A stretch of DNA of 64,000 bases, from positions 1-64,000 of the forward strand of contig CAJXNM010000004.1 of assembly GCA_913057135.1 (NCBI GenBank), given 5' to 3'. Shown here piece after piece: positions 1-9,661 of the stretch. Position 1 is the first letter of the stretch; the number at the start of each line of letters is the position of its first letter. Under the pieces are notes generated by a model. That model saw only the letters and a list, made by a program, of their open reading frames with translations. It was not told the DNA's origin and did no database searches. Position numbers and translations under genes: made by a program. The DNA is from an uncultured Halieaceae bacterium (GTDB lineage: Bacteria; Pseudomonadota; Gammaproteobacteria; Pseudomonadales; Halieaceae).

Positions 1-1314
1 TTGCAGCTTCGACACTGTTGTTCCGTGGCGCCGGGCAATGACCCACAGGGAATCACCGGAGCGCACCTGATACCGTTGTGTGGCGCGGTTTTTGCGTACT
101 GGTGTGGGCGGCCAGTCAATCGCTGTTCCAGCCAGACCCTCCGTCCACTGTCCCGAGCGCGGAATGATGAGCTCATCACCTGCTCGAATAAAATGGCTGT
201 CGAGTTGGTTAACCGCTCGTATCAGGTTCACCTCGGTATCAAAGCGCTGGGCAATGGTGCTTAGACTGTCTCCGGGAACGATTTGATAATGCGCCCACTC
301 TACACGCTGCTCGGGCGTCAGTTCTGCAAGCTGATTAGCGAAGACATCGGCTCTGTTGGCCGGTAGCCACAACAGCCCATGTCCCTGTGGGTCGGTAGCC
401 CAGCGCAATTGAGCCGGGTTTAAGCGGCGAAGCTCACCCGCCTCGATGCCCGCAAGCTCCGCAGCCCGATCTAACTCTATTTGGCCATGGGTTGCCACGG
501 CGAGTACCCCGGGGTCTCGGGACACTACGGGCAAGTCAACCTGGTAGGCCGCCGGGTCACGCAGTATCTGAGCAAGAGCCAACAGGCGGGGTACGTAACG
601 ACGTGTCTCCCTTGGCAACCGCAGCGACCAGTAGTCGGTGGGCTTGTTGTGACGCTCGGCGTGTTGAATGGCCCGAGTCACACGCCCCCAGCCGCCGTTG
701 TAAGCGGCAAGTGCCAATAGCCAATCGTTGTCAAAGGCAGCGTTGAGTTCTAGCAGGTAGTCGAGGGCGAATTCGGTTGCCACGGGAATGTCGAGCCGGG
801 CGTCGTACCACCAGTTCACCTCAAGGCCATAGTGGGCTGCCGTGGCGGGACTTACCTGCCATAAACCCGCTGCGCGTTGGCTGGAGTAAGCCCAGGGGTC
901 TAGCATGCTTTCAATGATGGGAATGAGGGCTAACTCTAGGGGTAAATCTCGCCGCTCGATCTCCTGCACTATCCAAGCCAATCCTGGATTGGCGCGCTCT
1001 GATAGCACCTCGAAAAATTGTGGCTGTTGTAGTATGCGGGCCCGCTCTCGGTCGACATCGGGGTCGTCGTGTTGCCAGCTAAACCCCCATGCCAAGTAAC
1101 CCCATAGATCATCGGGTCGATCGATAACCCGTTGTATCGACTCGGGAATAGGTCGTGTTTGGGCACTGACATGAACTGGCTCGAAGACAATATGCTGCAG
1201 CTGTGGTGCCGGCGATGGCAGTAGGCTACAGCCACTAAGCAGCAAAGACAGCGATAGCAGCCCAAGCTGGCGAGTCCAGAGTGTGCTGGCGCGTTGGAAA
1301 AACATAGACATCAT
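1..1314 (-). CDS. mltD: Membrane-bound lytic murein transglycosylase D, 3' end cut by window edge
   Basis: This gene is missing from the ORF track because it runs off the left edge; I translated it by hand. The product would cleave peptidoglycan glycan strands in the periplasm. It opens with a lipoprotein signal (LSLLLSGCS). The SLT domain follows, with the catalytic Glu in IPIIESMLDPWAYS, then AAGLWQ and the AAYNGGWGRV motif. One complete LysM repeat follows (YQIVPGDSLSTIAQRFDTE), and a second begins (YQVRSGDSLWVIARRHG) where the window ends. The start may be the ATG at 1314 or an in-frame ATG at 1305. It lies 2 bp behind the gloB stop, so the two are probably one operon, as in many gammaproteobacteria. 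Confidence 0.93.
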   Translation of the reverse strand, partial: MMSMFFQRASTLWTRQLGLLSLSLLLSGCSLLPSPAPQLQHIVFEPVHVSAQTRPIPESIQRVIDRPDDLWGYLAWGFSWQHDDPDVDRERARILQQPQFFEVLSERANPGLAWIVQEIERRDLPLELALIPIIESMLDPWAYSSQRAAGLWQVSPATAAHYGLEVNWWYDARLDIPVATEFALDYLLELNAAFDNDWLLALAAYNGGWGRVTRAIQHAERHNKPTDYWSLRLPRETRRYVPRLLALAQILRDPAAYQVDLPVVSRDPGVLAVATHGQIELDRAAELAGIEAGELRRLNPAQLRWATDPQGHGLLWLPANRADVFANQLAELTPEQRVEWAHYQIVPGDSLSTIAQRFDTEVNLIRAVNQLDSHFIRAGDELIIPRSGQWTEGLAGTAIDWPPTPVRKNRATQRYQVRSGDSLWVIARRHGTTVSKLQ

Positions 1315-1316
1315 GA

Positions 1317-2093
1317 TTAGAAATTGTCTTTCCACGTGCGCAGTCCAGCGAAGACGTCATCGGGCTGGCTGCCTGTTACACGGTTGTGCTGAGCTAATTG
1401 CGCGATAACCGCACTGTCATCCCAGCGCAGAAACGGGTTGGTTTGCAATTCATCCACCAAACGGGAGGGCACGGTAGGTATGTCTTGCTCTCGCAAGCGC
1501 TGACAGTGGACCACACGCTTTGCCAGATCCGTGTTCTCGGGGTCAGCTGCTTGGGCAAAGCGCAGATTTGCAAGGGTGTATTCGTGGGCGCAGTACACCG
1601 CGGTGTCACTTGGCAGCGCTCGCAACTTCGCCAAGGAAGCGCGCATCATGGGAAACGTCCCCTCAAACACGCGCCCGCAGCCACCGGCGAATAGGGTATC
1701 GCCGCAAAAAAGCGCTCCGTGACCCCAGTAAGCAATGTGATCTAGGGTATGTCCCGGCACTTCTAAAACACTGAAACTAAGTCCCAGTATGTCAATGGAA
1801 TCGCCGTCACTGAGCACTGTGTCGATACCCTTGATCGCGGAATTATCAGGACCCACAACGCGGCAGCCGGTTGCCTCTTTCAATGCCACAAGGCCACCCG
1901 TGTGATCACCGTGATGGTGGGTAATCATGATGGTGTCGAGGGTCAGCGACTGTGCCTGCAGCGCATCGAGTACAGGCGCTGGATCACCGGGATCCACAAC
2001 AGCCGCACGTCCATCGGCCACGGTCAAACACCAGATGTAGTTATCGTTAAATGCTGGAATAGCTGACACCGACAAATTGGGCGACGTGCTCAT
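1317..2093 (-). CDS. gloB: Hydroxyacylglutathione hydrolase (glyoxalase II)
   Basis: A 258-residue metallo-beta-lactamase-fold hydrolase, the usual glyoxalase II length. It hydrolyses S-lactoylglutathione to lactate and glutathione, the second step of methylglyoxal detoxification in the cytoplasm. The di-metal site motif THHHGDHTGG begins near residue 58, further ligands lie in VPGHTLDH and CGDTLFAGGCGR, and a late His is in CAHEYTLANLRFA. It is divergent from the methyltransferase gene and directly upstream of mltD. The mltD-gloB-methyltransferase-rnhA-dnaQ order matches E. coli, which supports the assignment. Confidence 0.95.
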   Translation of the reverse strand: MSTSPNLSVSAIPAFNDNYIWCLTVADGRAAVVDPGDPAPVLDALQAQSLTLDTIMITHHHGDHTGGLVALKEATGCRVVGPDNSAIKGIDTVLSDGDSIDILGLSFSVLEVPGHTLDHIAYWGHGALFCGDTLFAGGCGRVFEGTFPMMRASLAKLRALPSDTAVYCAHEYTLANLRFAQAADPENTDLAKRVVHCQRLREQDIPTVPSRLVDELQTNPFLRWDDSAVIAQLAQHNRVTGSQPDDVFAGLRTWKDNF

Positions 2094-2149
2094 GATTGAA
2101 GACCCTCGATGGAGTGTTTTTGTGGTTCAAGCTGGGTTATCGTTGCGCT

Positions 2150-2989
2150 ATGACGACTCTGGAACAAACACCAACCGGTAGTAACTCTAGTCAACGCCAG
2201 CTGCTAGCCCAATGGTATAGCAAGAGCAGGGTGGCAGCGCGGCTGCGCGAGCAATACGCCGACGATCTGCGGCGTATTCTCGACGATTGGTTCGGTTACC
2301 ACTTACTCATTATTGGGGTAGATACGGGCATCGACATCAACCGTATGACCCGCGTCCAGCATCTTCTGCGCATCATACCTGATGGCAGCGTTCGCGAGGA
2401 GAGTGAAGCGGGTACGCCGGTAATAGCTCTCGACGAAGATCTGCCCATCGAAACGGAGTCAGTCGATGTGGTCGTCCTAATGCACGCTCTCGATTTTTCC
2501 GAGTCGCCCCATCAACTATTGCGCGAAGTGCATCGGGTATTAACCCCCCACGGTCACTTGGTGATCCTAGGCAATAATCGTTACAGCCCCCGTGGGTGGT
2601 GGTATCAACTACGTAACACCTTCAAGGGTGACAGGCGCGCCTCACAACAAGCGCCAGGGTTACGCAAACTCGACGATTGGTTAAGGCTTCTAGACTTCGC
2701 TACAGCACCTGTGCGACACAAACTCATTGTGCCCACCGGCGGGCGCGGTCGTGTCGGAGCTGCGCTGGCTCGGCTGGACCAATGGCTGGTCGAACACAAT
2801 CTGTTTCGCGGCAGCGCGTTTTTGCTGTATGCCAACAAAACGGTCCGCGGCCATATATCGGGCAAGCGCGTCGCTAGTACCAACGCGCGACTCATTGGCC
2901 TGCCGGTAGCAAAGCCGGTAGTGGGTGCACGTGGTGCTGCCAGTGAACCTGCTGCTCAGCGACAAAGCCACTTAAGGCCCGTTGATTGA
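2150..2989 (+). CDS. SAM-dependent methyltransferase, YafS-like
   Basis: A class I SAM-dependent methyltransferase of unknown substrate. The central part carries an acidic strand-end and motif ([17 protein letters not shown]), followed by [19 protein letters not shown], typical of the Methyltransf_11 type. The ORF track starts at 2096, only 2 bp from the divergent gloB start, leaving no room for promoters. The ATG at 2150 (protein [10 protein letters not shown]..., 279 aa) is more likely. Its position between gloB and rnhA is that of E. coli yafS. The stop overlaps the rnhA start. The C-terminal ~40 residues look low in conservation and basic. Confidence 0.8.
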   Translation: MTTLEQTPTGSNSSQRQLLAQWYSKSRVAARLREQYADDLRRILDDWFGYHLLIIGVDTGIDINRMTRVQHLLRIIPDGSVREESEAGTPVIALDEDLPIETESVDVVVLMHALDFSESPHQLLREVHRVLTPHGHLVILGNNRYSPRGWWYQLRNTFKGDRRASQQAPGLRKLDDWLRLLDFATAPVRHKLIVPTGGRGRVGAALARLDQWLVEHNLFRGSAFLLYANKTVRGHISGKRVASTNARLIGLPVAKPVVGARGAASEPAAQRQSHLRPVD

Positions 2990-3432
2990 AGCACGTCGAG
3001 CTGTATACCGATGGGGCGTGCAAAGGTAACCCCGGTCCCGGCGGCTGGGGCGCATTGCTGCGTTTTGGTGATGCCGAACGGGAGCTGTGCGGCGGCGAGC
3101 ATGAGACCACCAATAACCGCATGGAATTGATGGCTGCCATTGAAGGCTTAAAAGCCCTAACACAGCCATGCCATGTGACCCTCACTACCGATTCGGTTTA
3201 CGTGCGCGACGGTGTCACCCGCTGGATGGCCAACTGGAAGCGCAACGGCTGGAAAACCGCGGGCAAAAAACCCGTCAAGAACCAAGATCTTTGGCAAGCA
3301 CTCGATACCCAATGCCAACGCCATACCATCGACTGGCAGTGGGTGAAGGGCCACAGCGGCCACCCGGGCAACGAGCGGGCCGATGAGCTGGCCAATCGAG
3401 GTATTACACACCTAAACCCTAAAGCGAGCTAA
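2986..3432 (+). CDS. rnhA: Ribonuclease HI
   Basis: A 148-residue RNase HI that cuts the RNA strand of RNA-DNA hybrids. The four carboxylates are in place: D9 (YTDGAC), E47 (NNRMELMA), D69 (TTDSVYV) and D133 (NERADELAN), with the catalytic His in [10 protein letters not shown], in register with the E. coli enzyme. The reading frame begins with TTG at 2986, giving [10 protein letters not shown]; no ATG lies close to it. The TTGA overlaps the methyltransferase stop codon, which suggests translational coupling. dnaQ follows after 2 bp. Confidence 0.96.
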   Translation: MKHVELYTDGACKGNPGPGGWGALLRFGDAERELCGGEHETTNNRMELMAAIEGLKALTQPCHVTLTTDSVYVRDGVTRWMANWKRNGWKTAGKKPVKNQDLWQALDTQCQRHTIDWQWVKGHSGHPGNERADELANRGITHLNPKAS

Positions 3433-3434
3433 CT

Positions 3435-4148
3435 GTGCGTCAGGTTGTTCTCGATACCGAAACCACAGGCCTTGAGGTCAGCCAAGGCCACCGTATTATT
3501 GAGATCGGTTGCGTCGAAATCGTTAACCGGCGGCTTACCGGGCGTCATTATCATCAGTACATCAAGCCAAACCGCGAGATTGATGAGGGTGCGCTGGCTG
3601 TACACGGTATCAGCAACGAATTTTTGGCCGATAAACCAACCTTCGACAGGATTGCGGATGAGTTTCTTGCGTTCATCGATGGTGCCGAGCTCATCATCCA
3701 CAACGCACCTTTCGATGTGGGCTTTATCGACGCTGAACTGAAACGGCTTCAGCCAGACATGCCGCTGACGGCTCAGCGCTGCAGTATCACCGACTCGCTA
3801 TTGTTGGCCCGGGCAAAACATCCTGGGCAGCGCAATAGCCTAGACGCCCTGTGCCAGCGTTACGAAGTAGACAATGCCTCACGTACCCTGCACGGCGCAC
3901 TGCTCGATGCGGAGATTCTGGCGGACGTGTACCTGGTCATGACCGGGGGGCAGACGAGTTTGGGCCTACACGGTGATAACGAGAATGATACTGGCCAAGA
4001 TGGCGGGCAACGCATTCGCCGGTTGTCCAGTGACCGGCCGCGATTGGCGGTTATTCACGCCACGGAAGACGAAATTGCCCATCATGAAGCCAGGCTTGAT
4101 GCGATTGCCAAGGCTTCAGGTGGGACCGTCTTGTGGCGCCTAAAATAA
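3435..4148 (+). CDS. dnaQ: DNA polymerase III epsilon subunit, proofreading exonuclease
   Basis: The 3'-5' exonuclease that proofreads for the replicative polymerase. DEDDh motifs are visible: Exo I LDTETTGLE (D7, E9), Exo II HNAPFDVGFID, and Exo III with H153 and D158 in LHGALLDAEILADVY. At 237 aa it matches the family, with a C-terminal tail for binding the alpha subunit. The start is GTG at 3435, just behind rnhA, keeping the classical rnhA-dnaQ pairing, although here the two are in tandem rather than divergent as in E. coli. It converges on nhaB with an 8-bp gap and no obvious terminator. Confidence 0.95.
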   Translation: MRQVVLDTETTGLEVSQGHRIIEIGCVEIVNRRLTGRHYHQYIKPNREIDEGALAVHGISNEFLADKPTFDRIADEFLAFIDGAELIIHNAPFDVGFIDAELKRLQPDMPLTAQRCSITDSLLLARAKHPGQRNSLDALCQRYEVDNASRTLHGALLDAEILADVYLVMTGGQTSLGLHGDNENDTGQDGGQRIRRLSSDRPRLAVIHATEDEIAHHEARLDAIAKASGGTVLWRLK

Positions 4149-4156
4149 GTGGCGCT

Positions 4157-5662
4157 TTAAATAAACAGTGACACCATGGCCATACCGACGCCGCCGAGCA
4201 CGAGGGTGTAGGGCAGCGCCATAATGACCATGCGCCCATAAGACAGGCGAATGAGGGGCGCTAGGGCCGAGGTGAGCAAGAACAGGAAGGCCGCTTGGCC
4301 GTTGGGCGTGGCAACACTGGGTAAGTTGGTTCCGGTGTTAATGGCAACCGCCAACTGGTCGAACTCGGCGCGAGTGATTTCGCCCGCATCGAGAGCGGCT
4401 TTCACTTCACTGATATACACCGTAGCCACAAATACGTTGTCGGAAATCATCGACAATACCCCGTTGGCAATGAAGAACATCGCCGGGCGCACGCTGGCTT
4501 CCATGTGCAATACATACTCAATGACGGGGGTGAACAGGTGTTGTTCATGGATTACCGCAACGATGGCGAAAAACACCACCAGCAGTGCCGTAAACGGCAG
4601 GGCCTCTTCGAAGGCATGACCCAATTGGTGTTCTTCAGTAATGCCGTTAAAGGCTGTGAGGAGCACAATCACCATTAAACCGATGAGGCCCACCGCCGCC
4701 AAGTGCAGTGCTAAGCCCACTACCAAAATGAGCGCTACGATGGCTTGGATGACCAATTTAGCGTTGCTGCGGGGATTGGCTCGGCTCATCTCCCGGGCTT
4801 GATACTCCTCGAGCACCTTTCGAACGTTATCCGGTAAGGTAGCGCCGTAGCCAAAGGAACCCGTCATTTCCAATAGTAAGCAGGTAAGTAGACCCGCGGC
4901 TAGTACCGGCATGGTCACCGGGGCCATAAGCAGGAAGAACTCGACGAAATCCCATTCAGCTACTGTGGCAATGAGCAGGTTCTGGGGTTCGCCCACTAAT
5001 GTACAAACACCGCCCAGGGCTGTTCCGACCGCGCCGTGCATAAGCAAACTGCGCAAAAAGGCACGGAATTGCTCTAAGTCCCGGTGGTGGGTGTCGACGA
5101 TGCTGTCGTCGTTGCCGTGATCGTGATCATCGGCGGAGTGGTGTTTGCCGGACGCCACCTTGTGGTACACCGCATAAAACCCCACGCCAACACTGATGAG
5201 TACCGCAGTGACCGTTAATGCATCAAGGAATGCGGACAACACGGCGGCCGATAAGGAAAACAACAGGGACAGCAGCTTTTTCGACTTCACATTCAGCAAC
5301 AGCTTAGTGAATACGTACAACAGCAGATCCTTCATGAAATAGATGCCCGCCACCATGAACATGAGCAGCAAGATCACTTCGAAGTTTGCCTCGGCCTCGT
5401 GGAACACCGTGTGGGGGTCGGCCATACCGATGGCAATGGCCTCGATAGCCAGCAGGCCACCGGGCTGCAACGGGTAGCAGCGTAGGGCCAATGCCAAGGT
5501 AAAGATGAACTCGGCAATCAATACCCATCCGGTAACAAACGGACCCACGGTAAACAATAAAATGGGATTCAAAATCAGGAAGCCGACGATTGCCTGCTTG
5601 TACCAGGTGGGCGATGGCCCAAGAAAATTGTGCCAGAGTGCCTGACCCGCGGATTCGCTCAT
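4157..5662 (-). CDS. nhaB: Na+/H+ antiporter NhaB
   Basis: A 501-residue multi-spanning inner-membrane protein that exports Na+ in exchange for protons. The sequence opens [26 protein letters not shown], characteristic of NhaB, and has many hydrophobic segments. The ORF track begins 47 codons earlier; the ATG at 5662 is preceded by AAGGTGG and yields the normal family N-terminus. A His/Asp-rich loop ([13 protein letters not shown]) sits in a hydrophilic segment. It lies divergent from the glycosyltransferase-like gene. Sodium extrusion fits a marine host. Confidence 0.93.
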   Translation of the reverse strand: MSESAGQALWHNFLGPSPTWYKQAIVGFLILNPILLFTVGPFVTGWVLIAEFIFTLALALRCYPLQPGGLLAIEAIAIGMADPHTVFHEAEANFEVILLLMFMVAGIYFMKDLLLYVFTKLLLNVKSKKLLSLLFSLSAAVLSAFLDALTVTAVLISVGVGFYAVYHKVASGKHHSADDHDHGNDDSIVDTHHRDLEQFRAFLRSLLMHGAVGTALGGVCTLVGEPQNLLIATVAEWDFVEFFLLMAPVTMPVLAAGLLTCLLLEMTGSFGYGATLPDNVRKVLEEYQAREMSRANPRSNAKLVIQAIVALILVVGLALHLAAVGLIGLMVIVLLTAFNGITEEHQLGHAFEEALPFTALLVVFFAIVAVIHEQHLFTPVIEYVLHMEASVRPAMFFIANGVLSMISDNVFVATVYISEVKAALDAGEITRAEFDQLAVAINTGTNLPSVATPNGQAAFLFLLTSALAPLIRLSYGRMVIMALPYTLVLGGVGMAMVSLFI

Positions 5663-5806
5663 GTTGCCACCTTGTTGTGTTTTGGCGAAGGCCTGTGAAT
5701 GTTGGGGTGCCATTCTAGGGGATAGCACAGAATTTGGTAGATCTGGATCGGAATTAGCGTGACGATTGCTGTGCATTTGTCGGGCCGTTGCAAGAGGTGT
5801 CACTCT

Positions 5807-6559
5807 GTGAGGAATGTTGTTTTATTTCAATCGGCTGGTCCCGATCGTCCCCCCTGGATCGATGCCTGTATGGCAACCGTGCAGCATTGGGCGTTAACGC
5901 AGGGCTGGCATTATCGTTTCTTGGGTGACGAACTGTTCGATACGCTCCAGGCAGACATCAGGCAGAAACTGGATGGGCGCAACCCTATAAAAGCCGATAT
6001 TGGGCGCCTTGATCTTCTGCAAACATGCCTTAACGGCCCCGATGCACCCGATTCCGTTGTGTGGGTCGACGCGGACACACTGTGTATTGATGCTACTTGG
6101 GCACCCGATTTGTCGGCTAATTCAGCCTTCGGCGAGGAGTGTTGGGTACAACAGCGACAAGACAAGACATGGCGACGGTATCTAAGCCCGCATAACGCGT
6201 ACATGAGCTTCAACAGAGGATCACCGGTTTTACCGTTCTTGCGCTTCGCAGCGCGCTCTATTGTCGGACGTATCGATGAGCATCATGTGGCACCTCAAAT
6301 TGTAGGTCCGAAGCTTCTTAAAGCCTTGCACAATCTGGTGCCGTTTACGTTACAACCACAAGCTGGAGCGCTCAGCCCCGCCTTGCGCGATGAACTACTC
6401 GACGCACCCGGACCGGCTATTAACTGCTATAGGCAGGCACAACGAACACCGCTGGCGCTGGTGAATCTTTGTCAATCTCTAATCGATGACAACAGCACTG
6501 GGGCTGTACTAACGTTAATCGATGAGCCTCATCGTTTTGAGGCGTTAAGCAGGTCCTGA
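5807..6559 (+). CDS. Putative GT-A-fold glycosyltransferase-like protein
   Basis: I do not recognise a named family. The protein (about 250 aa) starts with a strand and loop ([15 protein letters not shown]) and carries [12 protein letters not shown] about 85 residues in, resembling the DxD metal/nucleotide-sugar motif of GT-A glycosyltransferases. A later stretch ([16 protein letters not shown]) also resembles such enzymes. No signal peptide or membrane segment is seen. The ORF track starts at 5759 (GTG); a second GTG at 5807 has AAGAGG about 10 bases upstream and is my choice. It is a single gene, divergent from nhaB, and its last 31 bases overlap the 3' end of the opposing RND gene. Confidence 0.5.
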   Translation: MRNVVLFQSAGPDRPPWIDACMATVQHWALTQGWHYRFLGDELFDTLQADIRQKLDGRNPIKADIGRLDLLQTCLNGPDAPDSVVWVDADTLCIDATWAPDLSANSAFGEECWVQQRQDKTWRRYLSPHNAYMSFNRGSPVLPFLRFAARSIVGRIDEHHVAPQIVGPKLLKALHNLVPFTLQPQAGALSPALRDELLDAPGPAINCYRQAQRTPLALVNLCQSLIDDNSTGAVLTLIDEPHRFEALSRS

Positions 6560-9500
6560 AGCACCACGTACAACGCGGGAATCAGCAGCAAGGTCACACT
6601 GGTGGCAAAAATGACCCCAAATCCCAACGATACTGCTAACGGTACAAAGACCATCGTCTCCTGATCAGCGGTGATCATTAAGGGCGCCAGCCCAATGAAC
6701 GTAGTGACCGATGTCAGAAGAATGGGTCGGAAGCGTGTGACACCTGCGGCCACGACCGCGTCATAGACGGAGACCCCAGCCTGACGCTGGCGGTTGACGT
6801 AATCGACCAATACCAAGCTTGAGTTGATCACCACACCCGATAGGGCCACGATCCCCAATAACGAGAAGAACACCAAGTCGTAGCCCATGACATAGTGACC
6901 CAATATGGCGCCCACCATACCAAAGGGGATACTGGCCATGACCACCAAGGGCTGCAAATAGGAGCGCAAGGGTATCGCGAGCAGGGCAAAGATAATCATC
7001 AGTGCCACCAAACTCGTGCGCATAATGTCAGCAAATGCAGCCGCGCGCTCCTCGGCTTCACCGGCGATAGTAAATGTGATGCCGGGATAGCGATCGGCCA
7101 TGGTGGGTATGTGGGATGCAAACAGTTCAGCGAGCACCGTTTCTGGTGCGACTCGGCTGCGATCGGCGGCGGCAGTGATCGTCACAACCCGCTTCCCATC
7201 AACGCGACGTATCAGAGATTGACCTCGGGTCAATGTGATATCGGCAACACTGAGTAGCGGCACTTCGGTACCATCGGCTAAGCGAATGCGCATCTGCTCC
7301 AAATTGGCCAATGAGCGACGCTGGTTAGCGGGATAGCGGACCATAATGCGCACATCGTCTCGACCCCGTTGGAAACGCTGTACTTCATCGCCATAAAAAG
7401 CCCGTCTTACCTGCTGACCCAGAAGCCGCTGATCAAGTCCCAGCAGGGCACCTTCCGGCTTGAGTTGCAGCACAATCTCTGATTTGCCAGCGCGGTAGGT
7501 ATCGTTGATATCGTACAAACCTGTCCAGCGGGCCAATAGTTCACGGAGCTCCGCAGCGGCTTGCCCAAGCTGCTCGACGTCGTCTCCCCGTATCTGGATA
7601 TCGATATCAGGGCCCAACGACAAGCTGCTTGCGGTGAAACTCATCTCAACCACACCGGGCACTGCCCCGGTGTAGTCCCGCCATAAGTTCACTGCCTGGT
7701 CAGGGGTCAGGCCACCCCGGTCCCGCCAGGGTTTCAGGGATATACCGACCTCGGCCACATGACTCCCTTCACCCTCGCTAATATTGAGTGCGGAGCGTGC
7801 AATAGGCATACCCACCGAGATGAGGCTATGCTGCAAAGCGCTACCTCCCTCCGGGCCTAGGCGATCGAGTTCTTGAACCATGCGTTCGCCAGCGGCTAAT
7901 ACCCTATCGGCGGCAGCTACCGTCGCACTGATGGGCGCGCCCTCTGGCAACACCACCCGCGCATAGAGATCGTCGCCGGGTACCGCGGGGAAGAATTGAA
8001 ACACAATACGGCCGCTTGCGATCAAGCCCACCATCACAATGACTGCCGCTAATGCCAGGGCGGCGGTTGTATAACGTTGCTGAACCGCCCGCCGTAATAA
8101 GCGCTGGTAGGGGCCGGTTGCGAAATCCTCGAGCGCCGCGGATAACCGCTCCTGCCATGCTTCCCAGCGACGACTGAACCCGGTTTTACCCCGGCCCCGT
8201 TTACGATGGGCTAAATGCGACGGCAATATCAATTGGGATTCCAGCAGACTAAAGGCCAAACAGAGGATAACCGTGACGCCAATCGCCTTGAGGAACTCGC
8301 CCATGGAGTCTTCAACGCTAAGAACCGGAATGAACGCCGCCATGGTGGTGAGCACGCCAAAAAACACCGGGACCGCCACTTGGTGAGTACCGTTAATGGC
8401 GGCATCTCGGTCACTCAGGGCGTCACTCTCGTGGGCATAGATACGCTCACCCACGACGATGGCGTCATCCACCAGAATCCCCAGAGACAATAAAAACCCT
8501 ACGAGGGATAACGTACTAATACTCAGCTCGAACGCGGGGAATAAAGCCAGCGCGCCCAAGATAGAAATGGGAATACCCATACTGACCCAAAGGGCTAAAC
8601 GGGTTTTTAAAAAAAGTGCGAGGGTCAGTAACACAAGGGCCATACCGCCCAAGGCGTTGTTGATGAGCACCCGCAAGCGACTGATAAGGTCATTCGATTC
8701 ATCGCGCCAAATCGACAGCTCGATACCCGGTGGTAAGGTGGCCTGCTTCTGTTCAATATAGGCTTTGGCTGCCCGAGCAATCGCTACCGTATCTTCACCG
8801 CCGACTCTGGATAAATGCAGCAACATGGCAGGCTTGCCATCTAGCGTCGCAGAGACGTCGTTATCTTCGAAAATATCCCGAACCTGGGCTACATCGCCCA
8901 CCAATACTTGGGTACCGTCGGTACGATTGATCAGCGGGATCTGACGCAGCGCCTCGGCGCCGTAGCGTTGCCCGTTGCTGCGCAACAGCATTTCCCCTTC
9001 AGCGGCTTTGATCGAGCCGCCGGGAATATCGACGCTAGCGCCATTAATCGCTGCGGTGATGTCACTGAAACGCAATCCATAGGCGCGCAGTGTTTGCTCG
9101 GACACCTCGACACTGATCTCATCTCGACGCCGATACAAAATATCAACATGGCTAATGACACCCAGCTCGAGTAATTCGGTGCGTACCTCTTCCGCCAGCT
9201 GCTTAAGTACCGTCTCGGTAGTGGCGCCCGCGAGGGCTAATTGCATCACCATGGATCGGACGGTGATTTTCGCGACCACCGGGCGTTCCGTGTTCTTGGG
9301 CAAGGTCGAAATAGCGTTGATCTGCGCTTTAATGTCATCAAGAGCCTGATTGGGGTCAGCGGCGTGATCGAGCTCTGCCATCGTGCTACATAAGCCCTGC
9401 TTGGCAGTGGTTCTAATGCGCTTTATGCCGACAATGCCCTGAATGGCCTCCTCGATACGCAGACATACACCTGACTCAACTTCGGCGGGGGCCGCACCCA

Positions 9501-9657
9501 AATAAGGCACCGTGATCGAGATCACCGGCACTTCAATTTCCGGGAACTCCTCTCGATGCACAGCGGACACGCCCAAGAGACCTGCGGCGATGAGAATGAG
9601 CATGAGCAAGTTCGCGGCAACGGGGTTGTCCACAAACCAAGCAATAATCCCTTTCAT
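6529..9657 (-). CDS. RND-family efflux permease (AcrB-like)
   Basis: A 1042-residue resistance-nodulation-division permease, the usual length. It would be the trimeric inner-membrane pump of a tripartite system driven by protons. The N-terminus is one transmembrane helix followed by the porter domain (REEFPEIEVPVISITVPYLGAAPAEVE). The transmembrane-4 motif GILVDDAIVVGERIY contains the paired Asp of the proton relay. The sequence is of the AcrB/MexB drug type rather than the metal type seen at 31-35 kb. It starts 4 bp after the adaptor stop and is the last gene of the TonB receptor arm. No outer-membrane TolC partner is nearby, so it probably borrows one. Substrate is unknown. Confidence 0.9.
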   Translation of the reverse strand: MKGIIAWFVDNPVAANLLMLILIAAGLLGVSAVHREEFPEIEVPVISITVPYLGAAPAEVESGVCLRIEEAIQGIVGIKRIRTTAKQGLCSTMAELDHAADPNQALDDIKAQINAISTLPKNTERPVVAKITVRSMVMQLALAGATTETVLKQLAEEVRTELLELGVISHVDILYRRRDEISVEVSEQTLRAYGLRFSDITAAINGASVDIPGGSIKAAEGEMLLRSNGQRYGAEALRQIPLINRTDGTQVLVGDVAQVRDIFEDNDVSATLDGKPAMLLHLSRVGGEDTVAIARAAKAYIEQKQATLPPGIELSIWRDESNDLISRLRVLINNALGGMALVLLTLALFLKTRLALWVSMGIPISILGALALFPAFELSISTLSLVGFLLSLGILVDDAIVVGERIYAHESDALSDRDAAINGTHQVAVPVFFGVLTTMAAFIPVLSVEDSMGEFLKAIGVTVILCLAFSLLESQLILPSHLAHRKRGRGKTGFSRRWEAWQERLSAALEDFATGPYQRLLRRAVQQRYTTAALALAAVIVMVGLIASGRIVFQFFPAVPGDDLYARVVLPEGAPISATVAAADRVLAAGERMVQELDRLGPEGGSALQHSLISVGMPIARSALNISEGEGSHVAEVGISLKPWRDRGGLTPDQAVNLWRDYTGAVPGVVEMSFTASSLSLGPDIDIQIRGDDVEQLGQAAAELRELLARWTGLYDINDTYRAGKSEIVLQLKPEGALLGLDQRLLGQQVRRAFYGDEVQRFQRGRDDVRIMVRYPANQRRSLANLEQMRIRLADGTEVPLLSVADITLTRGQSLIRRVDGKRVVTITAAADRSRVAPETVLAELFASHIPTMADRYPGITFTIAGEAEERAAAFADIMRTSLVALMIIFALLAIPLRSYLQPLVVMASIPFGMVGAILGHYVMGYDLVFFSLLGIVALSGVVINSSLVLVDYVNRQRQAGVSVYDAVVAAGVTRFRPILLTSVTTFIGLAPLMITADQETMVFVPLAVSLGFGVIFATSVTLLLIPALYVVLQDLLNASKR

Positions 9658-9661
9658 CAGA

